A stretch of DNA of 64,000 nt, taken from Enterobacter sp. CC120223-11 (GTDB taxonomy: Bacteria; Pseudomonadota; Gammaproteobacteria; Enterobacterales; Enterobacteriaceae). Position 1 is the first letter of the stretch, and every line of letters begins with the position of its first letter. Shown piece by piece: positions 41,862 through 51,681 of the stretch. The notes beneath the pieces are model-generated. The model was not told where the DNA came from, did not search any database, and saw only the letters and a list, made by a program, of their open reading frames with translations. Where the stretch lies: positions 1-64,000 of the forward strand of contig NZ_OBEF01000021.1 of NCBI RefSeq assembly GCF_900215375.1. Direction: 5' to 3'. The position numbers and the translations under genes are program-made.

Positions 41862-42188
41862 ATGGCGAAGAAACTGATTGCACTTTGCGCCTGCCCGATG
41901 GGGCTGGCCCACACCTTTATGGCAGCACAGGCGCTGGAAGAAGCGGCGACCGAGGCAGGCTATGAAGTCAAAATTGAAACTCAGGGCGCCGACGGGATCC
42001 AGAACCGCCTGACCGCCCAGGACATCGCCAGCGCCGATGTCATCATCCACGCCATCGCCATCACGCCCGAAGACAACGAGCGCTTCGAGACGCGTGACGT
42101 GTACGAAATCTCCCTCCAGGACGCCATTAAAAATGCTGCGGGCACCCTGAAAGAGATCGAAGAACTCATCGCCGCTGAACAACCATAA
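41862..42188 (+). CDS. fryB: FryB, fructose-like PTS EIIB
   Basis: A 108-aa cytoplasmic EIIB of the PTS fructose family. The phosphorylated Cys lies in the N-terminal loop LCACPMGLAHTFMAA (residues about 8-22; Cys10 by family). It receives phosphate from the EIIA domain of FryA and passes it to sugar bound by FryC. It is close to E. coli FryB across its length. RBS CGGAGC precedes the ATG. It opens the fryBC-ypdFE-fryA operon. Confidence 0.93.
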   Translation: MAKKLIALCACPMGLAHTFMAAQALEEAATEAGYEVKIETQGADGIQNRLTAQDIASADVIIHAIAITPEDNERFETRDVYEISLQDAIKNAAGTLKEIEELIAAEQP

Positions 42189-42212
42189 TCCTCAACCGCA
42201 AGGGTGTATGAA

Positions 42213-43463
42213 ATGGCAATAAAAAAACGCAGTGCCATTCGTCCTGCTTCGTCTGACGGCGAAGCCATTGCGCTGGCAACAGCGCCCGTAGAATCTGGTT
42301 CTGCCTTCTGGAAAGAGCTCCCGCAGCACATCATGTCGGGTATTTCCCGCATGGTACCCACCTTAATCATGGGCGGGGTGATCCTCGCCATATCGCAGCT
42401 GATCGCCTACGTCTGGCTGGAGATCCCGCCGGATACCGGCATTCTCGACGCCCTGAACTCCGGTAAATTTACCGGCTTCAACCTGTCGGTGCTGAAGTTT
42501 GGCTACCTGACGGAATCCTTCGGCGGGCTGCTGTTCAGCTTCGCTATCCCGATGTTTTCAGCCTTTGTCGCCAACTCCATCGGCGGTAAACTGGCGTTCC
42601 CGGCGGGCTTTATCGGCGGCCTGGTCGCCACGCAGCCAACGCTGGTGCTGAACTTCGACCCGGAAAAACTGAGCTGGCTTGCCACTAAGCCCGTGCCTTC
42701 CACCTTTATTGGCGCGCTGATCATCGCCATTGCGGCAGGCTACCTGGTCAAATGGCTGAACGCGAAAATCTCTGTGCCACAGTATCTGCTGGCGTTCAAA
42801 AGCACCTTCCTGATCCCGATTCTCTCCGCGCTGTTCGTGATGTTGGCGATGTATTACATCATCACACCGATTGGCGGCTGGCTAAACGGTGGGATGCGCA
42901 CGCTGCTGCTGGCAGCAGGCCAGGCAGGTTCAATGATGTATGCCATCGGCATGGCGGCCGCCACGGCGGTTGACCTTGGCGGTCCAATAAACAAAGCGGC
43001 TGGCTTTGTGGCACTCGGTTTCACCACCGATCACGTGCTGCCAATTACTTCCCGTGCCGTCGCCATCGTCATCCCACCGATTGGCCTGGGCCTCGCCACG
43101 CTGATTGACCACCGCCTGACCGGCAAACGTCTGTTCAGCCCGCAGCTCTATCCACAGGGGAAAACGGCGATGTTCCTGGCGTTTATGGGCATCAGCGAAG
43201 GGGCGATTCCGTTCCTGCTGGAGAACCCAATTGCGACGCTGCCTGCCTACATGGTCGGCGCGATTGCCGGGGCGATGACCGCCACCGCGTTCGGGGCCGT
43301 GCAGTGGTTCCCGGAATCCGCCATCTGGGCCTGGCCGCTGGTCAGCAATCTTGGCGGGTATATGGCGGGCATTGCGGTCGGGGCAATCATCACGGCGCTG
43401 CTGGTGGTGCTTATCCGTAACGGCATGCACAAGCGCGGCAAACTGGCTATCGACGGCATTTGA
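42213..43463 (+). CDS. fryC: FryC, fructose-like PTS EIIC
   Basis: A 416-aa membrane permease domain of the PTS fructose family, with about 8-10 helices. Landmarks are [18 protein letters not shown] near residue 40, [12 protein letters not shown] near residue 255 and GISEGAIPF near residue 330, the EIIC substrate region. The ATG at 42213 follows AAGGGTG; a GTG at 42204 would add three residues. The true sugar of the Fry system is not known. Confidence 0.92.
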   Translation: MAIKKRSAIRPASSDGEAIALATAPVESGSAFWKELPQHIMSGISRMVPTLIMGGVILAISQLIAYVWLEIPPDTGILDALNSGKFTGFNLSVLKFGYLTESFGGLLFSFAIPMFSAFVANSIGGKLAFPAGFIGGLVATQPTLVLNFDPEKLSWLATKPVPSTFIGALIIAIAAGYLVKWLNAKISVPQYLLAFKSTFLIPILSALFVMLAMYYIITPIGGWLNGGMRTLLLAAGQAGSMMYAIGMAAATAVDLGGPINKAAGFVALGFTTDHVLPITSRAVAIVIPPIGLGLATLIDHRLTGKRLFSPQLYPQGKTAMFLAFMGISEGAIPFLLENPIATLPAYMVGAIAGAMTATAFGAVQWFPESAIWAWPLVSNLGGYMAGIAVGAIITALLVVLIRNGMHKRGKLAIDGI

Positions 43464-43477
43464 GAGGAAAGACGGAT

Positions 43478-44563
43478 ATGGCAATTCTGACGGCAATCCG
43501 CGACAGGATGATGCAGCAGCGCACCGACGCGATGCTCATATCCTCCCGGCAAAACAAGCTGCCGCACTTTGGCTTTTCGAGCAGCTCTGGTTTCGTGCTG
43601 GTAACAAGGCAACACGCGCACATCCTGGTAGATTTTCGCTATTACGGTGAAATCGCTGCCCGCACGCAGGGCTATCAGCTTCATCGGCTGGAAAGCACGC
43701 GGCCAATGGCGGATATCGTCAACCAGATTGCCACGGAAGAAGGCCTGCAACGCATTGGTTTTGAGGGCGAACACGTGAGCTGGCAGAGCGGGAATGCATG
43801 GCGTGAAGCCCTGCGTCCGGAGTTGGTCAGCGTATCGCTGGAGCCTTTGCGTCAGGTGAAAACCGCCAATGAAATCGCGCTAATTTGCGAAGCATGCCGA
43901 ATAGCCGATGCCGCCGCCAGCCATATCCGTCGCTTTATTCAGCCAGGCCTGCGCGAACGCGAAGTGGCGGCCGAGCTGGAATGGTTTATGAAACAACAGG
44001 GGGCAGAGAAACCCTCATTCGATACCATCGTCGCCAGCGGCCCTCGCGGCGCGCTGCCCCACGGCAAGGCGTCCGAGAAAGTTATCGTCGCGGGTGAGCT
44101 GGTGACCCTCGATTTTGGCGCCCAATACCAGGGTTATTGTTCCGACATGACCCGCACCTTCCTGGTGGCGGGTCGCTACGAGCGGCCGGAAGAGTCGCCA
44201 CTTTTTGCGATGTATCAGACCGTGCTGGAAGCACAGCTGGCCGCCATTGCCGCCATTCGCCCCGGCGTTGCCTGCCACACCGTGGATGCCGCCGCAAGGG
44301 AACACATCTCCCACGCAGGTTACGGCCCGAACTTCGGGCACAACACCGGGCACGCCATCGGCATTGACGTTCACGAAGATCCGCGCTTCTCACCAACGGA
44401 TAACACGCTGCTGCGCCCGGGCATGCTACTGACCGTAGAGCCTGGTATTTATCTCGATGGCGAGGGTGGCGTGCGGATTGAAGACGTGATCCTCGTGACC
44501 GAAACCGGGGCTGAAGTGCTGTATCAGATGCCAAAAACCCTGCTGCTGACGGGAGACAATTGA
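43478..44563 (+). CDS. ypdF: YpdF, aminopeptidase (Xaa-Pro and Met-Xaa)
   Basis: A 361-aa M24-family metallopeptidase, same length as E. coli YpdF, which cleaves N-terminal Met and Xaa-Pro bonds. The N-terminal creatinase-like domain spans about residues 1-125. The metal ligands sit in [17 protein letters not shown] (two Asp), [14 protein letters not shown] (His), TVEPGIY (Glu) and GVRIEDV (Glu). The ATG at 43478 follows GAGGAAAG. Its stop overlaps the ypdE start. Confidence 0.93.
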   Translation: MAILTAIRDRMMQQRTDAMLISSRQNKLPHFGFSSSSGFVLVTRQHAHILVDFRYYGEIAARTQGYQLHRLESTRPMADIVNQIATEEGLQRIGFEGEHVSWQSGNAWREALRPELVSVSLEPLRQVKTANEIALICEACRIADAAASHIRRFIQPGLREREVAAELEWFMKQQGAEKPSFDTIVASGPRGALPHGKASEKVIVAGELVTLDFGAQYQGYCSDMTRTFLVAGRYERPEESPLFAMYQTVLEAQLAAIAAIRPGVACHTVDAAAREHISHAGYGPNFGHNTGHAIGIDVHEDPRFSPTDNTLLRPGMLLTVEPGIYLDGEGGVRIEDVILVTETGAEVLYQMPKTLLLTGDN

Positions 44564-45603
44564 TGGATATCGCATTACTGAAGGCGCTAAGCGAGGCCGA
44601 TGCCATCGCAGCCTCCGAGCAGGAAGTCCGGCAAATTTTGCTGCGGGAAGCCGCAGCATTTGGCAAAGAGGTGCAGTTCGACGGTCTCGGCTCGGTGCTT
44701 ATCCGCCTCAACGAAAGCGCAGGCCCGAAGGTGATGGTCTGCGCACACATGGATGAAGTCGGCTTTATGGTGCGTAGCATTTCGCGCGAAGGCGCGATTG
44801 ACGTTATCCCCATTGGAAACGTCAGGATGACCGCTCGCGAACTTCAGCTCGTACGCATCACCACCCGAACGGGTCACAAAATTCAGGGGTTACTCGACGG
44901 CGAGCGCCACGGCAGCGACGTCACAAAGCTACGGGTTGATATCGGCGCATGCAGCGCTGATGAAGTGGCTGAAGCAGGCGTCGAGCCCGGCGATCGTGTG
45001 ACCTTCGCCACCTCTTTCACCGAACTGCCGCACAACCGCGTGATGGGCAAAGCCTTTGACGATCGGCTCGGCTGCTATCTTTTGCTCAGCCTGCTGCGGG
45101 AGCTGCATGCCACCCCGCTCAACGCCGAAGTGTGGCTGGTCGCCAGCTCCAGTGAAGAAGTGGGCCTGCGCGGTGGGCAAACCGCCACCCGCAAGGTAAA
45201 CCCGGATCTGGCCCTCGTGCTCGACACCGCCTGCTGGGCGAAAAACTTTGATTACGGCAGCGACAATCACCGCCAGACGGGCGAAGGCCCGATGCTGGTG
45301 ATGTACGACAAAACGCTGATCGCCCCGCCGAAGCTCAGCGCGTGGGTCGAAGAAACCGCCGCCCGCCATGCCATCGCTCTGCAACGGGATATGTTCAGCA
45401 ACGGCGGTACCGATGGCGGCGCGGTCCACCTGAGCGGCACCGGGATCCCGACGGTGGTGCTGGGCCCGCCAACCCGCCACGGACACTGCGCGGCGTCTAT
45501 CGCCGACGTGGGTGATATTGATTTAACCCACCAGCTGCTGGTGGCCCTGCTTCATGACGTGAATGCCAAAACCGTTTCTCATCTGACGGACTTCAGATGC
45601 TGA
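44563..45603 (+). CDS. ypdE: YpdE, M42-family aminopeptidase
   Basis: A 346-aa dinuclear-zinc aminopeptidase of the M42 (TET/cellulase M-like) family. The first metal His and catalytic Asp are in [10 protein letters not shown] near residue 63. Further landmarks are [11 protein letters not shown] near residue 165, [10 protein letters not shown] (Glu-Glu pair) near residue 205, DTACW and the C-terminal RHGHCAAS. E. coli YpdE trims N-terminal residues of peptides together with YpdF. It overlaps ypdF by 1 bp. Confidence 0.93.
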   Translation: MDIALLKALSEADAIAASEQEVRQILLREAAAFGKEVQFDGLGSVLIRLNESAGPKVMVCAHMDEVGFMVRSISREGAIDVIPIGNVRMTARELQLVRITTRTGHKIQGLLDGERHGSDVTKLRVDIGACSADEVAEAGVEPGDRVTFATSFTELPHNRVMGKAFDDRLGCYLLLSLLRELHATPLNAEVWLVASSSEEVGLRGGQTATRKVNPDLALVLDTACWAKNFDYGSDNHRQTGEGPMLVMYDKTLIAPPKLSAWVEETAARHAIALQRDMFSNGGTDGGAVHLSGTGIPTVVLGPPTRHGHCAASIADVGDIDLTHQLLVALLHDVNAKTVSHLTDFRC

Positions 45604-45625
45604 TTTTGCGCTTACAGGAGCTGTT

Positions 45626-48121
45626 ATGCTGACTCTCGATTTTCTCTGCCCGCTGCCTAACGGCCTTCATGCCCGCCCCGCCTGGGCGCTGAAGGAGCAA
45701 TGCAGCGCGTGGCGGAGCGATATCCGCTTCATCAATCACCGCCTGAACAGCCACGCCGACGCCAAAAGCTCGCTGGCGCTGGTCAGCACCGGAACGCTGT
45801 TTAACGACAGCTGCTCACTGGAGATTTACGGCCCCGACGAAGAGCAGGCCCGCCGCGCCCTGGAAAGCTGGCTCGATAAAGACTTTATCGACAGCGACAG
45901 TGAACTCCCGGCAGCCGCCGCTCCGCAGAGCCATCCCCTGCCCCGTTCTCTCTCGCGGCTGCATCCGCACATCCTGCCAGGCACGATTCTGGCCAGCGGC
46001 ATCGGCTTTGGGACGATAACCCTCTGGCGCAGCGACAGCCTTGAGCGCTATCGCGCCATTCCGGCAAGCCCCGAAGATATGACCCGCCTGGAACACAGCC
46101 TGGCAGAACTTGCCGACAGCCTGAACCAGCAGCTGCGTCTGCTCGATGGCGAAAGCAAAACGATTCTCAGCGCCCACCTGTCGCTGATTCAGGACGATGA
46201 GTTTGCCAGCAACATTCGCCGCCTGATGCGCGACCAGAAGCAGGGGCTGGCTGCCGCGATCATCGACAATATGGAAGCCATCTGCGCCAAATTGCTGGCT
46301 TCCAGCAGCGATTATCTGCGCGAGCGCGCCAGCGACATTCGCGACATCAGCGAGCGCCTGCTGCACATCACCTGGCCTGCATACCGCAATCAGGACATGC
46401 TGCGCCTGACGCAACCCACCTTACTGGTGGCGGAAGATCTGACGCCAAGCCAGTTTCTGGGCCTCGATTTAACCCAGCTCAAAGGCATGGTGCTTGAGAA
46501 AACAGGACGCACCTCGCACACGCTGATCCTCGCCCGCGCCTCGTCCATTCCAGTGCTGAGCGGCTTTAGCGTGACGGAGCTGAGCGCCCTTGAACATCGT
46601 CAGGCCGTACTTGACGGCCAGTGCGGCGTGCTGGTCCCGGAGCCCGACGATGCGGTGATGGGCTATTACCGGCTGGCCCGCGAACTGGCGGATAAACGCG
46701 TTGAGCGTCAAACCCGCGATGCCGCCCTGACGGCGCTGTCGCGCGATGGGCATCGGCTCGAGATAGCGGCCAATATCGGCAGCGCGCTGGAAGCACCCGG
46801 CGCGTTTGAGTCAGGCGCGGAGGGCATCGGCCTGTTCCGCAGTGAAATGCTTTATATGGACCGGCAGGCCGCACCCGATGAGCAGGAGCAGTTTGAAGCC
46901 TATCAGCAGGTGCTGCTGGCGGCGGGCGACAAGCCTGTCATCTTCCGCACCATGGACATCGGCGGCGATAAGCAGCTGAACTATCTGAACATTCCGCAGG
47001 AGGAAAACCCGTTCCTCGGCTATCGCGCGGTGCGCATCTACCCGGAGTTTGCCGGACTGTTCCGCACTCAGCTGCGCGCCATTTTGCGGGCAGGCGCACA
47101 GGGCAACGCACAGCTGATGATCCCGATGGTCCACAGCCTCGATCAGATCCTGTGGGTGAAAAGCCAGCTGAGGGAAGTGAAAGCGGAGCTTCAGGCGGAA
47201 GGCCTGCGCTACGCCAACTCGCTGCCGCTTGGCATCATGGTGGAGGTGCCGTCGGTGTGCTACATCATCGATCACTTCTGCGACGAGGTGGATTTCTTTA
47301 GCATCGGCTCCAACGACATGACGCAGTACCTCTACGCCGTCGATCGTAACAACCCGCGCGTGTCGCCGCTTTATAACCCGATCACGCCCTCCTTCCTGCG
47401 CATGCTGAGCCAGATTGTCACCGTCGCGCATCGTCACGGAAAATGGGTCGGCATCTGCGGCGAACTGGGCGGCGAGAGCCGTTATCTGCCGCTCATGCTC
47501 GGCCTTGGCCTCGACGAACTCAGCATGAGCGGACCACGCATTCCGGCGATAAAAAGCCTGCTGCGTCAGCTCAACAGCGACGCCTGCCGGGAGCTTGCGG
47601 ATAAAGCCTGCGAGTGCCGCAGCGCCGAAGAGATTGAAACCCTGCTGCGCGAGTTCACACCGCTTGAGGAAGCGCGCCCGCTGCTGGCGCTGGAGAACAT
47701 CCTGTTCACCGATAAGCCTTACCGCAAAGAGCAGATTATTCAGCTGCTGTGCGGCAACCTGGCGGCGAACGGGCGCACGGAGCATCCACTGGAGCTTGAG
47801 GAAGACATCTGGCAGCGCGAAGAGATTGTCACCACCGGCGTCGGGTTTGGCGTGGCGATTCCGCACACCAAATCAGCGTGGATCCGCCATTCCAGCATCA
47901 GCATCGCACGACTTCCGGCACTCACAGACTGGCAGTCGGAGATGGGTGAAGTGGAGCTGGTTATTATGCTGACGCTCGGCGAGCATGAAGGCATCAACCA
48001 CGTGAAGGTCTTTTCGCAGCTGGCGAGGAAGCTGGTGAACAAAGCCTTCCGCCAGTCGCTGATGGAGGCCAGGGATGCACAGGCCATTCTCGATCTGCTC
48101 AACCGGGAACTGGTCTTCTAA
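45626..48121 (+). CDS. fryA: FryA, multiphosphoryl transfer protein (HPr-EI-EIIA)
   Basis: An 831-aa fusion that carries a whole PTS phosphorelay. The N-terminal HPr domain (about residues 1-90) has the active His in PNGLHARPAW. The Enzyme I domain (about residues 120-670) has its phospho-His in EKTGRTSHTLILARA and the PEP-binding GSNDMTQYLYAVDRN. The C-terminal EIIA domain (about residues 685-831) has its His in GVAIPHTKS. Length equals E. coli FryA. The operon therefore needs no separate general PTS proteins to phosphorylate FryB. Confidence 0.95.
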   Translation: MLTLDFLCPLPNGLHARPAWALKEQCSAWRSDIRFINHRLNSHADAKSSLALVSTGTLFNDSCSLEIYGPDEEQARRALESWLDKDFIDSDSELPAAAAPQSHPLPRSLSRLHPHILPGTILASGIGFGTITLWRSDSLERYRAIPASPEDMTRLEHSLAELADSLNQQLRLLDGESKTILSAHLSLIQDDEFASNIRRLMRDQKQGLAAAIIDNMEAICAKLLASSSDYLRERASDIRDISERLLHITWPAYRNQDMLRLTQPTLLVAEDLTPSQFLGLDLTQLKGMVLEKTGRTSHTLILARASSIPVLSGFSVTELSALEHRQAVLDGQCGVLVPEPDDAVMGYYRLARELADKRVERQTRDAALTALSRDGHRLEIAANIGSALEAPGAFESGAEGIGLFRSEMLYMDRQAAPDEQEQFEAYQQVLLAAGDKPVIFRTMDIGGDKQLNYLNIPQEENPFLGYRAVRIYPEFAGLFRTQLRAILRAGAQGNAQLMIPMVHSLDQILWVKSQLREVKAELQAEGLRYANSLPLGIMVEVPSVCYIIDHFCDEVDFFSIGSNDMTQYLYAVDRNNPRVSPLYNPITPSFLRMLSQIVTVAHRHGKWVGICGELGGESRYLPLMLGLGLDELSMSGPRIPAIKSLLRQLNSDACRELADKACECRSAEEIETLLREFTPLEEARPLLALENILFTDKPYRKEQIIQLLCGNLAANGRTEHPLELEEDIWQREEIVTTGVGFGVAIPHTKSAWIRHSSISIARLPALTDWQSEMGEVELVIMLTLGEHEGINHVKVFSQLARKLVNKAFRQSLMEARDAQAILDLLNRELVF

Positions 48122-48125
48122 GCGC

Positions 48126-48980
48126 TTACTGGAAACGCGCGCGATACTCTCCCGGCGTCAGGCCAAACTGACGCCGGAACAGACGAGCAAAATAGTCGCC
48201 GTCCGGGTAGCCGCAGCGCAGCGCCACGTCGCCAATCGACAGCTGGTACTTCTGCAAAATCATCCTCGCCTTCGCCATTCTCACCCAACGTAAATAGTCG
48301 ACAAAGCTCATGGTGCCCTGCTGGCTGAACAGGCGGGAAAGGTGATTCGGCGTAATGTTGAAAAAGGCGGCGGCATCTTCCCGCGTGAGCGGCCGGGCGT
48401 AGTTGTCCTGGATCCAGTTACAGATACTCTGGTAGAGAAACTGCGGGCGGGAAGGCGTGGCATCCGTCTGGGCCAGCAGGCTTTTGCGGCACAGGTGCAG
48501 GAAACTCAGCGCCAGCGGCTGAATGATCTCCTGATCCTGCGGCGAGCGGCTCAGCAGCGTCAGCGCGGTGAGCATCGCTTCACCCTCCCCACGCTGCTGA
48601 TGCGGGATCTCAATTTTGCGAAGCGGTGCGGGCGTGCCGCCCTGGCGGCTGTCGTAAAACGCCATGCCGGTCCACGCCGGGGCAAATACCATGCTGAGCA
48701 CCATCGCCGAACGGGTAAATTCAGGCAAGTTCGCGGCGCGCGGCGGAATAAACAGCATTTCACCCTGCGCCAGACGGCGCTGAGATTCATCGAGCCTGTT
48801 GCCGTATTCACCCCGCAGCACGATCTCAAGGCGCGGCATATCGAGGCAAAGTGCGCCCGCTGGCAGCATTTTCGGCGCACCGGCAAACCAGAGACGGCCA
48901 AGCCGCTGGGGGTTGAGCACCAGCCCGCTCAGCAGGTCAGCAAAAAAACGACGGTCGGCGGGCAGTTCTGAGAAAGGCAT
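48126..48980 (-). CDS. ypdC: YpdC, AraC-family regulator
   Basis: A 284-aa regulator, the length of E. coli YpdC. The N-terminal half is a cupin-like sensor region. The C-terminal ~100 residues hold two HTH motifs (DAAAFFNITPNHLSRLFSQ and IGDVALRCGYPDGDYFARLF) and end FGLTPGEYRARF. It converges on fryA with 4 bp between stops, the same arrangement as in E. coli. The ATG at 48980 was preferred to an upstream in-frame start at 49052. YpdA/YpdB, the two-component pair found with it in E. coli, are not in the window. Confidence 0.88.
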   Translation of the reverse strand: MPFSELPADRRFFADLLSGLVLNPQRLGRLWFAGAPKMLPAGALCLDMPRLEIVLRGEYGNRLDESQRRLAQGEMLFIPPRAANLPEFTRSAMVLSMVFAPAWTGMAFYDSRQGGTPAPLRKIEIPHQQRGEGEAMLTALTLLSRSPQDQEIIQPLALSFLHLCRKSLLAQTDATPSRPQFLYQSICNWIQDNYARPLTREDAAAFFNITPNHLSRLFSQQGTMSFVDYLRWVRMAKARMILQKYQLSIGDVALRCGYPDGDYFARLFRRQFGLTPGEYRARFQ

Positions 48981-49036
48981 CGTCGGGCTCTGAAAAGTCG
49001 AAAGGAGCAAGTGTAACCCGAGGACGTAAAAGCTGT

Positions 49037-49062
49037 ATGCCCGGCACGTCACGTACCGGGCA
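49037..49062. repeat. REP-like hairpin between ypdC and the hydrolase gene
   Basis: A short ATGCCCGGCACG...TACCGGGCAA palindrome in the gap between the two minus-strand genes, just past the hydrolase stop; probable transcript end. Confidence 0.5.
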
Positions 49063-49067
49063 ACGGG

Positions 49068-49898
49068 TCAGGCTTTCAGGAAGGCCAGCAGATCTTCGTT
49101 AATTTGCTGCTTGTGGGTGGTACAGATGCCGTGAGAGCCGCCCGCGTACACTTTTAGCTGTGCGTCAGGCAGAATTTCCGCCGCCACTTTGCCGCAGGTT
49201 TCGAACGGCACAATCTGATCGTCATCGCCGTGAATCACTAGCGTCGGGATGGTCATCCGCTTCAGATCCTCGCGCAGATCGGTTTCAGAAAACGCCTTAA
49301 CGCAGTCGTAAAGTGCCTTGATGGAACCCTGCAATCCCTGGGCGACAAAGCCCGCCCGCACCGCTTCCGACACCTCAGCGCCCGGACGGTTGTAGCCATA
49401 GAAGGCCATCGTCAGCTCATGGAAAAACGCACCGCGGTCTTTCACCACACCTTCACGAATGCCGTCGAACACTTCTTTGGGCACGCCGTTGGGGTTAAAG
49501 TCTGTCTTCACCATAATTGGCGTGACCGCGCCAATCAGCACCGCTTTCGCCACTCTCGAGGTGCCGTGACGGCCAATATAGCGCGCCACTTCGCCGCCGC
49601 CGGTGGAGTGGCCAACGTGAACCGCATCCTTCAGATTCAGGTGCGCCGTCAGCTCCGCCAGATCGTCGGCGTACTGATCCATCGTGTGGCCGTCCCATGG
49701 CTGCGATGAGCGCCCATGGCCGCGCCGGTCGTGGGCAATCACCCGGTAACCTTTGCTGCCTAAAAACAGCATCTGATCTTCGAAGGCGTCTGCCGTCAGT
49801 GGCCAGCCGTGGCTGAACACCACTGGCTGCCCGCTTCCCCAGTCTTTGAAATGGAGCGTACTGCCATCTTTCAGGGTCAATGCATCATAACCACTCAT
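49068..49898 (-). CDS. Alpha/beta hydrolase, non-heme haloperoxidase/arylesterase type
   Basis: A 276-aa cytoplasmic alpha/beta-hydrolase. The oxyanion-hole motif HGWP is near residue 31. The nucleophile elbow GHSTGGGE puts the catalytic Ser near residue 98. The acid is Asp in HGDDDQIVPF near residue 228, and the His is in GGSHGI near residue 257. Members act as esterases or perhydrolases, and the true substrate is unknown. The ATG at 49898 follows GCAGGAGATCCC, so an upstream in-frame extension to 50042 is rejected. Confidence 0.88.
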   Translation of the reverse strand: MSGYDALTLKDGSTLHFKDWGSGQPVVFSHGWPLTADAFEDQMLFLGSKGYRVIAHDRRGHGRSSQPWDGHTMDQYADDLAELTAHLNLKDAVHVGHSTGGGEVARYIGRHGTSRVAKAVLIGAVTPIMVKTDFNPNGVPKEVFDGIREGVVKDRGAFFHELTMAFYGYNRPGAEVSEAVRAGFVAQGLQGSIKALYDCVKAFSETDLREDLKRMTIPTLVIHGDDDQIVPFETCGKVAAEILPDAQLKVYAGGSHGICTTHKQQINEDLLAFLKA

Positions 49899-50083
49899 GG
49901 GATCTCCTGCTTCTCGAAAAGGCTGTCGCCGATTGGCACAGCGGTGCTTATCAAGAATATGCCAGATTTGAAAGCGATCACGTTTTGCGCACAATATTTC
50001 TCCGTAGCGATAAATTTTCCGGATATTTGAGCCCTGTCGCATAGTGTTAATAAATGTGTCTGGGCGTATTTACAAGCACCGCC

Positions 50084-50113
50084 ATGTTACCAGTATCATG
50101 TTACCGGTATCAG
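50084..50113. promoter_or_regulatory. Tandem GntR-type operators before the GntP-family permease
   Basis: Two overlapping copies of the gluconate repressor motif (consensus ATGTTACC-GGTAACAT): ATGTTACCAGTATCAT (50084-50099) and ATGTTACCGGTATCAG (50098-50113). The left half is exact in both. A further perfect palindrome GTATCA-G-TGATAC follows at 50107-50119. This places the permease under gluconate-type control; the repressor itself is not in the window. Confidence 0.6.
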
Positions 50114-50181
50114 TGATACGCAACGGGAGTCCCCCCGCTTATCACTCCCGCTTTATCTGTCCGGTGACTGAGGAAAATAAG

Positions 50182-51558
50182 ATGACAGACGTGACAAATG
50201 CACTGGGAGCCGGAACGCTGCTCGGTATTGCCGCAGGCGCTGTGTTGCTACTGCTGGTGTTAATCATGCGCTTCAAAGTGCATGCCTTCCTGGCCCTGAC
50301 CCTGGTCAGTATTGTGGTGGCGCTGCTGACGAAAGTGCCTTTCGATAAAGTGGTGCCGACCCTGTTAACGGGCTTCGGTGGTACGCTGGCAGGCGTGGCG
50401 CTGCTGGTCGGGCTGGGTGCCATGATAGGCCGCCTGCTTGAAGTGTCCGGCGGGGCGAAAGTGCTGGCTGATACGCTGATTGGCAAATTCGGTGCCCATC
50501 GTGCCCCGTTCGCGCTGGGCGTGGCCTCACTGCTGTTTGGCTTCCCCATCTTCTTCGACGCCGGTCTGGTGGTGATGCTGCCGATTATCTTCAGCGTCGC
50601 CAAACAATTTGGCGGTTCTACGCTGAAATACGCCTTCCCTGCCGCGGGTGCGTTTGCGGTCATGCATGCGCTGGTGCCGCCGCATCCAGGCCCGGTAGCC
50701 GCGTCTGAACTGCTCGGTGCCAACATCGGCCTGCTGGTGATCGTTGGCCTGATTATCGCCCTGCCAACCTGGTATATCGGCGCGTATCTGTATGGCCTCT
50801 ATGCGGGCAAAAAATTCGACATCAAGCTGCCCTCCTCTTTCCTGGGCGCTGTAGATGCGGATCCGAACCATAAGCCGCCTTCATTCGGCATGGTGCTGAC
50901 CATTTTGCTGATGCCGCTGGTCCTGATTTTCCTCGAAACCGGCCTCAACACTGCCATCGTACTGGGCTGGGTGGCGAAGGACGACACGCTGGTTAACTTC
51001 CTGCGTATGCTGGGTAAAACCCCTGTCGCACTGCTGATTACCGTGTTCTTCGCGTTGATGGTGTTCAGCCGTCAGCACAGCCTGAAGCACCTCGAAAAAA
51101 TCTGTGACGGCGCGTTAGGGCCAATCTGCGGGATCATTCTGGTCACTGGCGCAGGCGGCATGTTCGGTGGCGTACTTCGCGCAAGCGGCATCGGCGATGC
51201 GCTGGCGGGGGTACTCTCAGACACGGGCATGCCAATCATTGTGGCGGCGTTCGTCATTGCCACCGCGCTTCGCGTCGCGCAGGGTTCAGCAACCGTTGCC
51301 CTGACTACCACCGCCGCGCTGGTCGCCCCGATGGTGCATGCCTCCACAGGTATCAGTCAGCTCGATTTGTGCTTTATCGTGGTTGCCATTGCCGGTGGCG
51401 CAACGGTACTGTCTCACGTCAACGACTCCGGTTTCTGGCTGGTCGGCCGCTTCCTGGAAATGGATGAGAAGACCACGCTGAAAACCTGGACGGTCATGGA
51501 AACTCTGCTCGGCGGTCTGGCGTTCATCTTCGCGCTGATTGGTAGCCTGATCTTCTAA
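50182..51558 (+). CDS. GntP-family gluconate permease
   Basis: A 458-aa GntP-family H+ symporter with about 12-14 membrane helices, close in sequence to the gluconate permeases (GntP/GntU/GntT). Landmarks are LLFGFPIFFDAGLVVMLPI near residue 115, ALVPPHPGP near residue 160 and the C-terminal GGATVLSHVNDSGFW. The start MTDVTNALGAG follows GAGGAAAATAAG; the upstream in-frame region from 50044 holds the operators and is not coding. Which of the GntP subfamilies it belongs to is uncertain. Confidence 0.88.
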   Translation: MTDVTNALGAGTLLGIAAGAVLLLLVLIMRFKVHAFLALTLVSIVVALLTKVPFDKVVPTLLTGFGGTLAGVALLVGLGAMIGRLLEVSGGAKVLADTLIGKFGAHRAPFALGVASLLFGFPIFFDAGLVVMLPIIFSVAKQFGGSTLKYAFPAAGAFAVMHALVPPHPGPVAASELLGANIGLLVIVGLIIALPTWYIGAYLYGLYAGKKFDIKLPSSFLGAVDADPNHKPPSFGMVLTILLMPLVLIFLETGLNTAIVLGWVAKDDTLVNFLRMLGKTPVALLITVFFALMVFSRQHSLKHLEKICDGALGPICGIILVTGAGGMFGGVLRASGIGDALAGVLSDTGMPIIVAAFVIATALRVAQGSATVALTTTAALVAPMVHASTGISQLDLCFIVVAIAGGATVLSHVNDSGFWLVGRFLEMDEKTTLKTWTVMETLLGGLAFIFALIGSLIF

Positions 51559-51602
51559 TGTGAGCTAAATCACTTCAAAGATCCGACCACAGCCAGTATG
51601 AT
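51559..51602 (+). promoter_or_regulatory. CRP site and class II-type promoter for rnk
   Basis: TGTGA-GCTAAA-TCACT (51559-51574) matches the CRP consensus in 9 of 10 core bases. A TATGAT -10 box lies at 51597-51602. With a start near 51608-51609 the CRP site centres at about -42, the class II position. It begins immediately after the permease stop and faces rnk. Confidence 0.55.
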
Positions 51603-51613
51603 GATCGGACCCT

Positions 51614-51646
51614 AAACCCTCGTCCTGCACGACGAGGGTTTTCTTT
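51614..51646 (+). terminator. Terminator between the permease and rnk
   Basis: AAACCCTCGTC / GACGAGGGTTT stem with a CTGCAC loop, followed by TCTTTT. It can end the permease transcript. If the CRP-type promoter just upstream is used, the hairpin lies at the extreme 5' end of the rnk mRNA. Confidence 0.85.
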
Positions 51647-51681
51647 TGGATACAGGTCCCTGGAAAAACATGGAGTAACCA

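Noticed and set aside
46811-47866. A 351-codon minus-strand frame opposite fryA
   Set aside because: Shadow of fryA; low-quality composition and no start signal.
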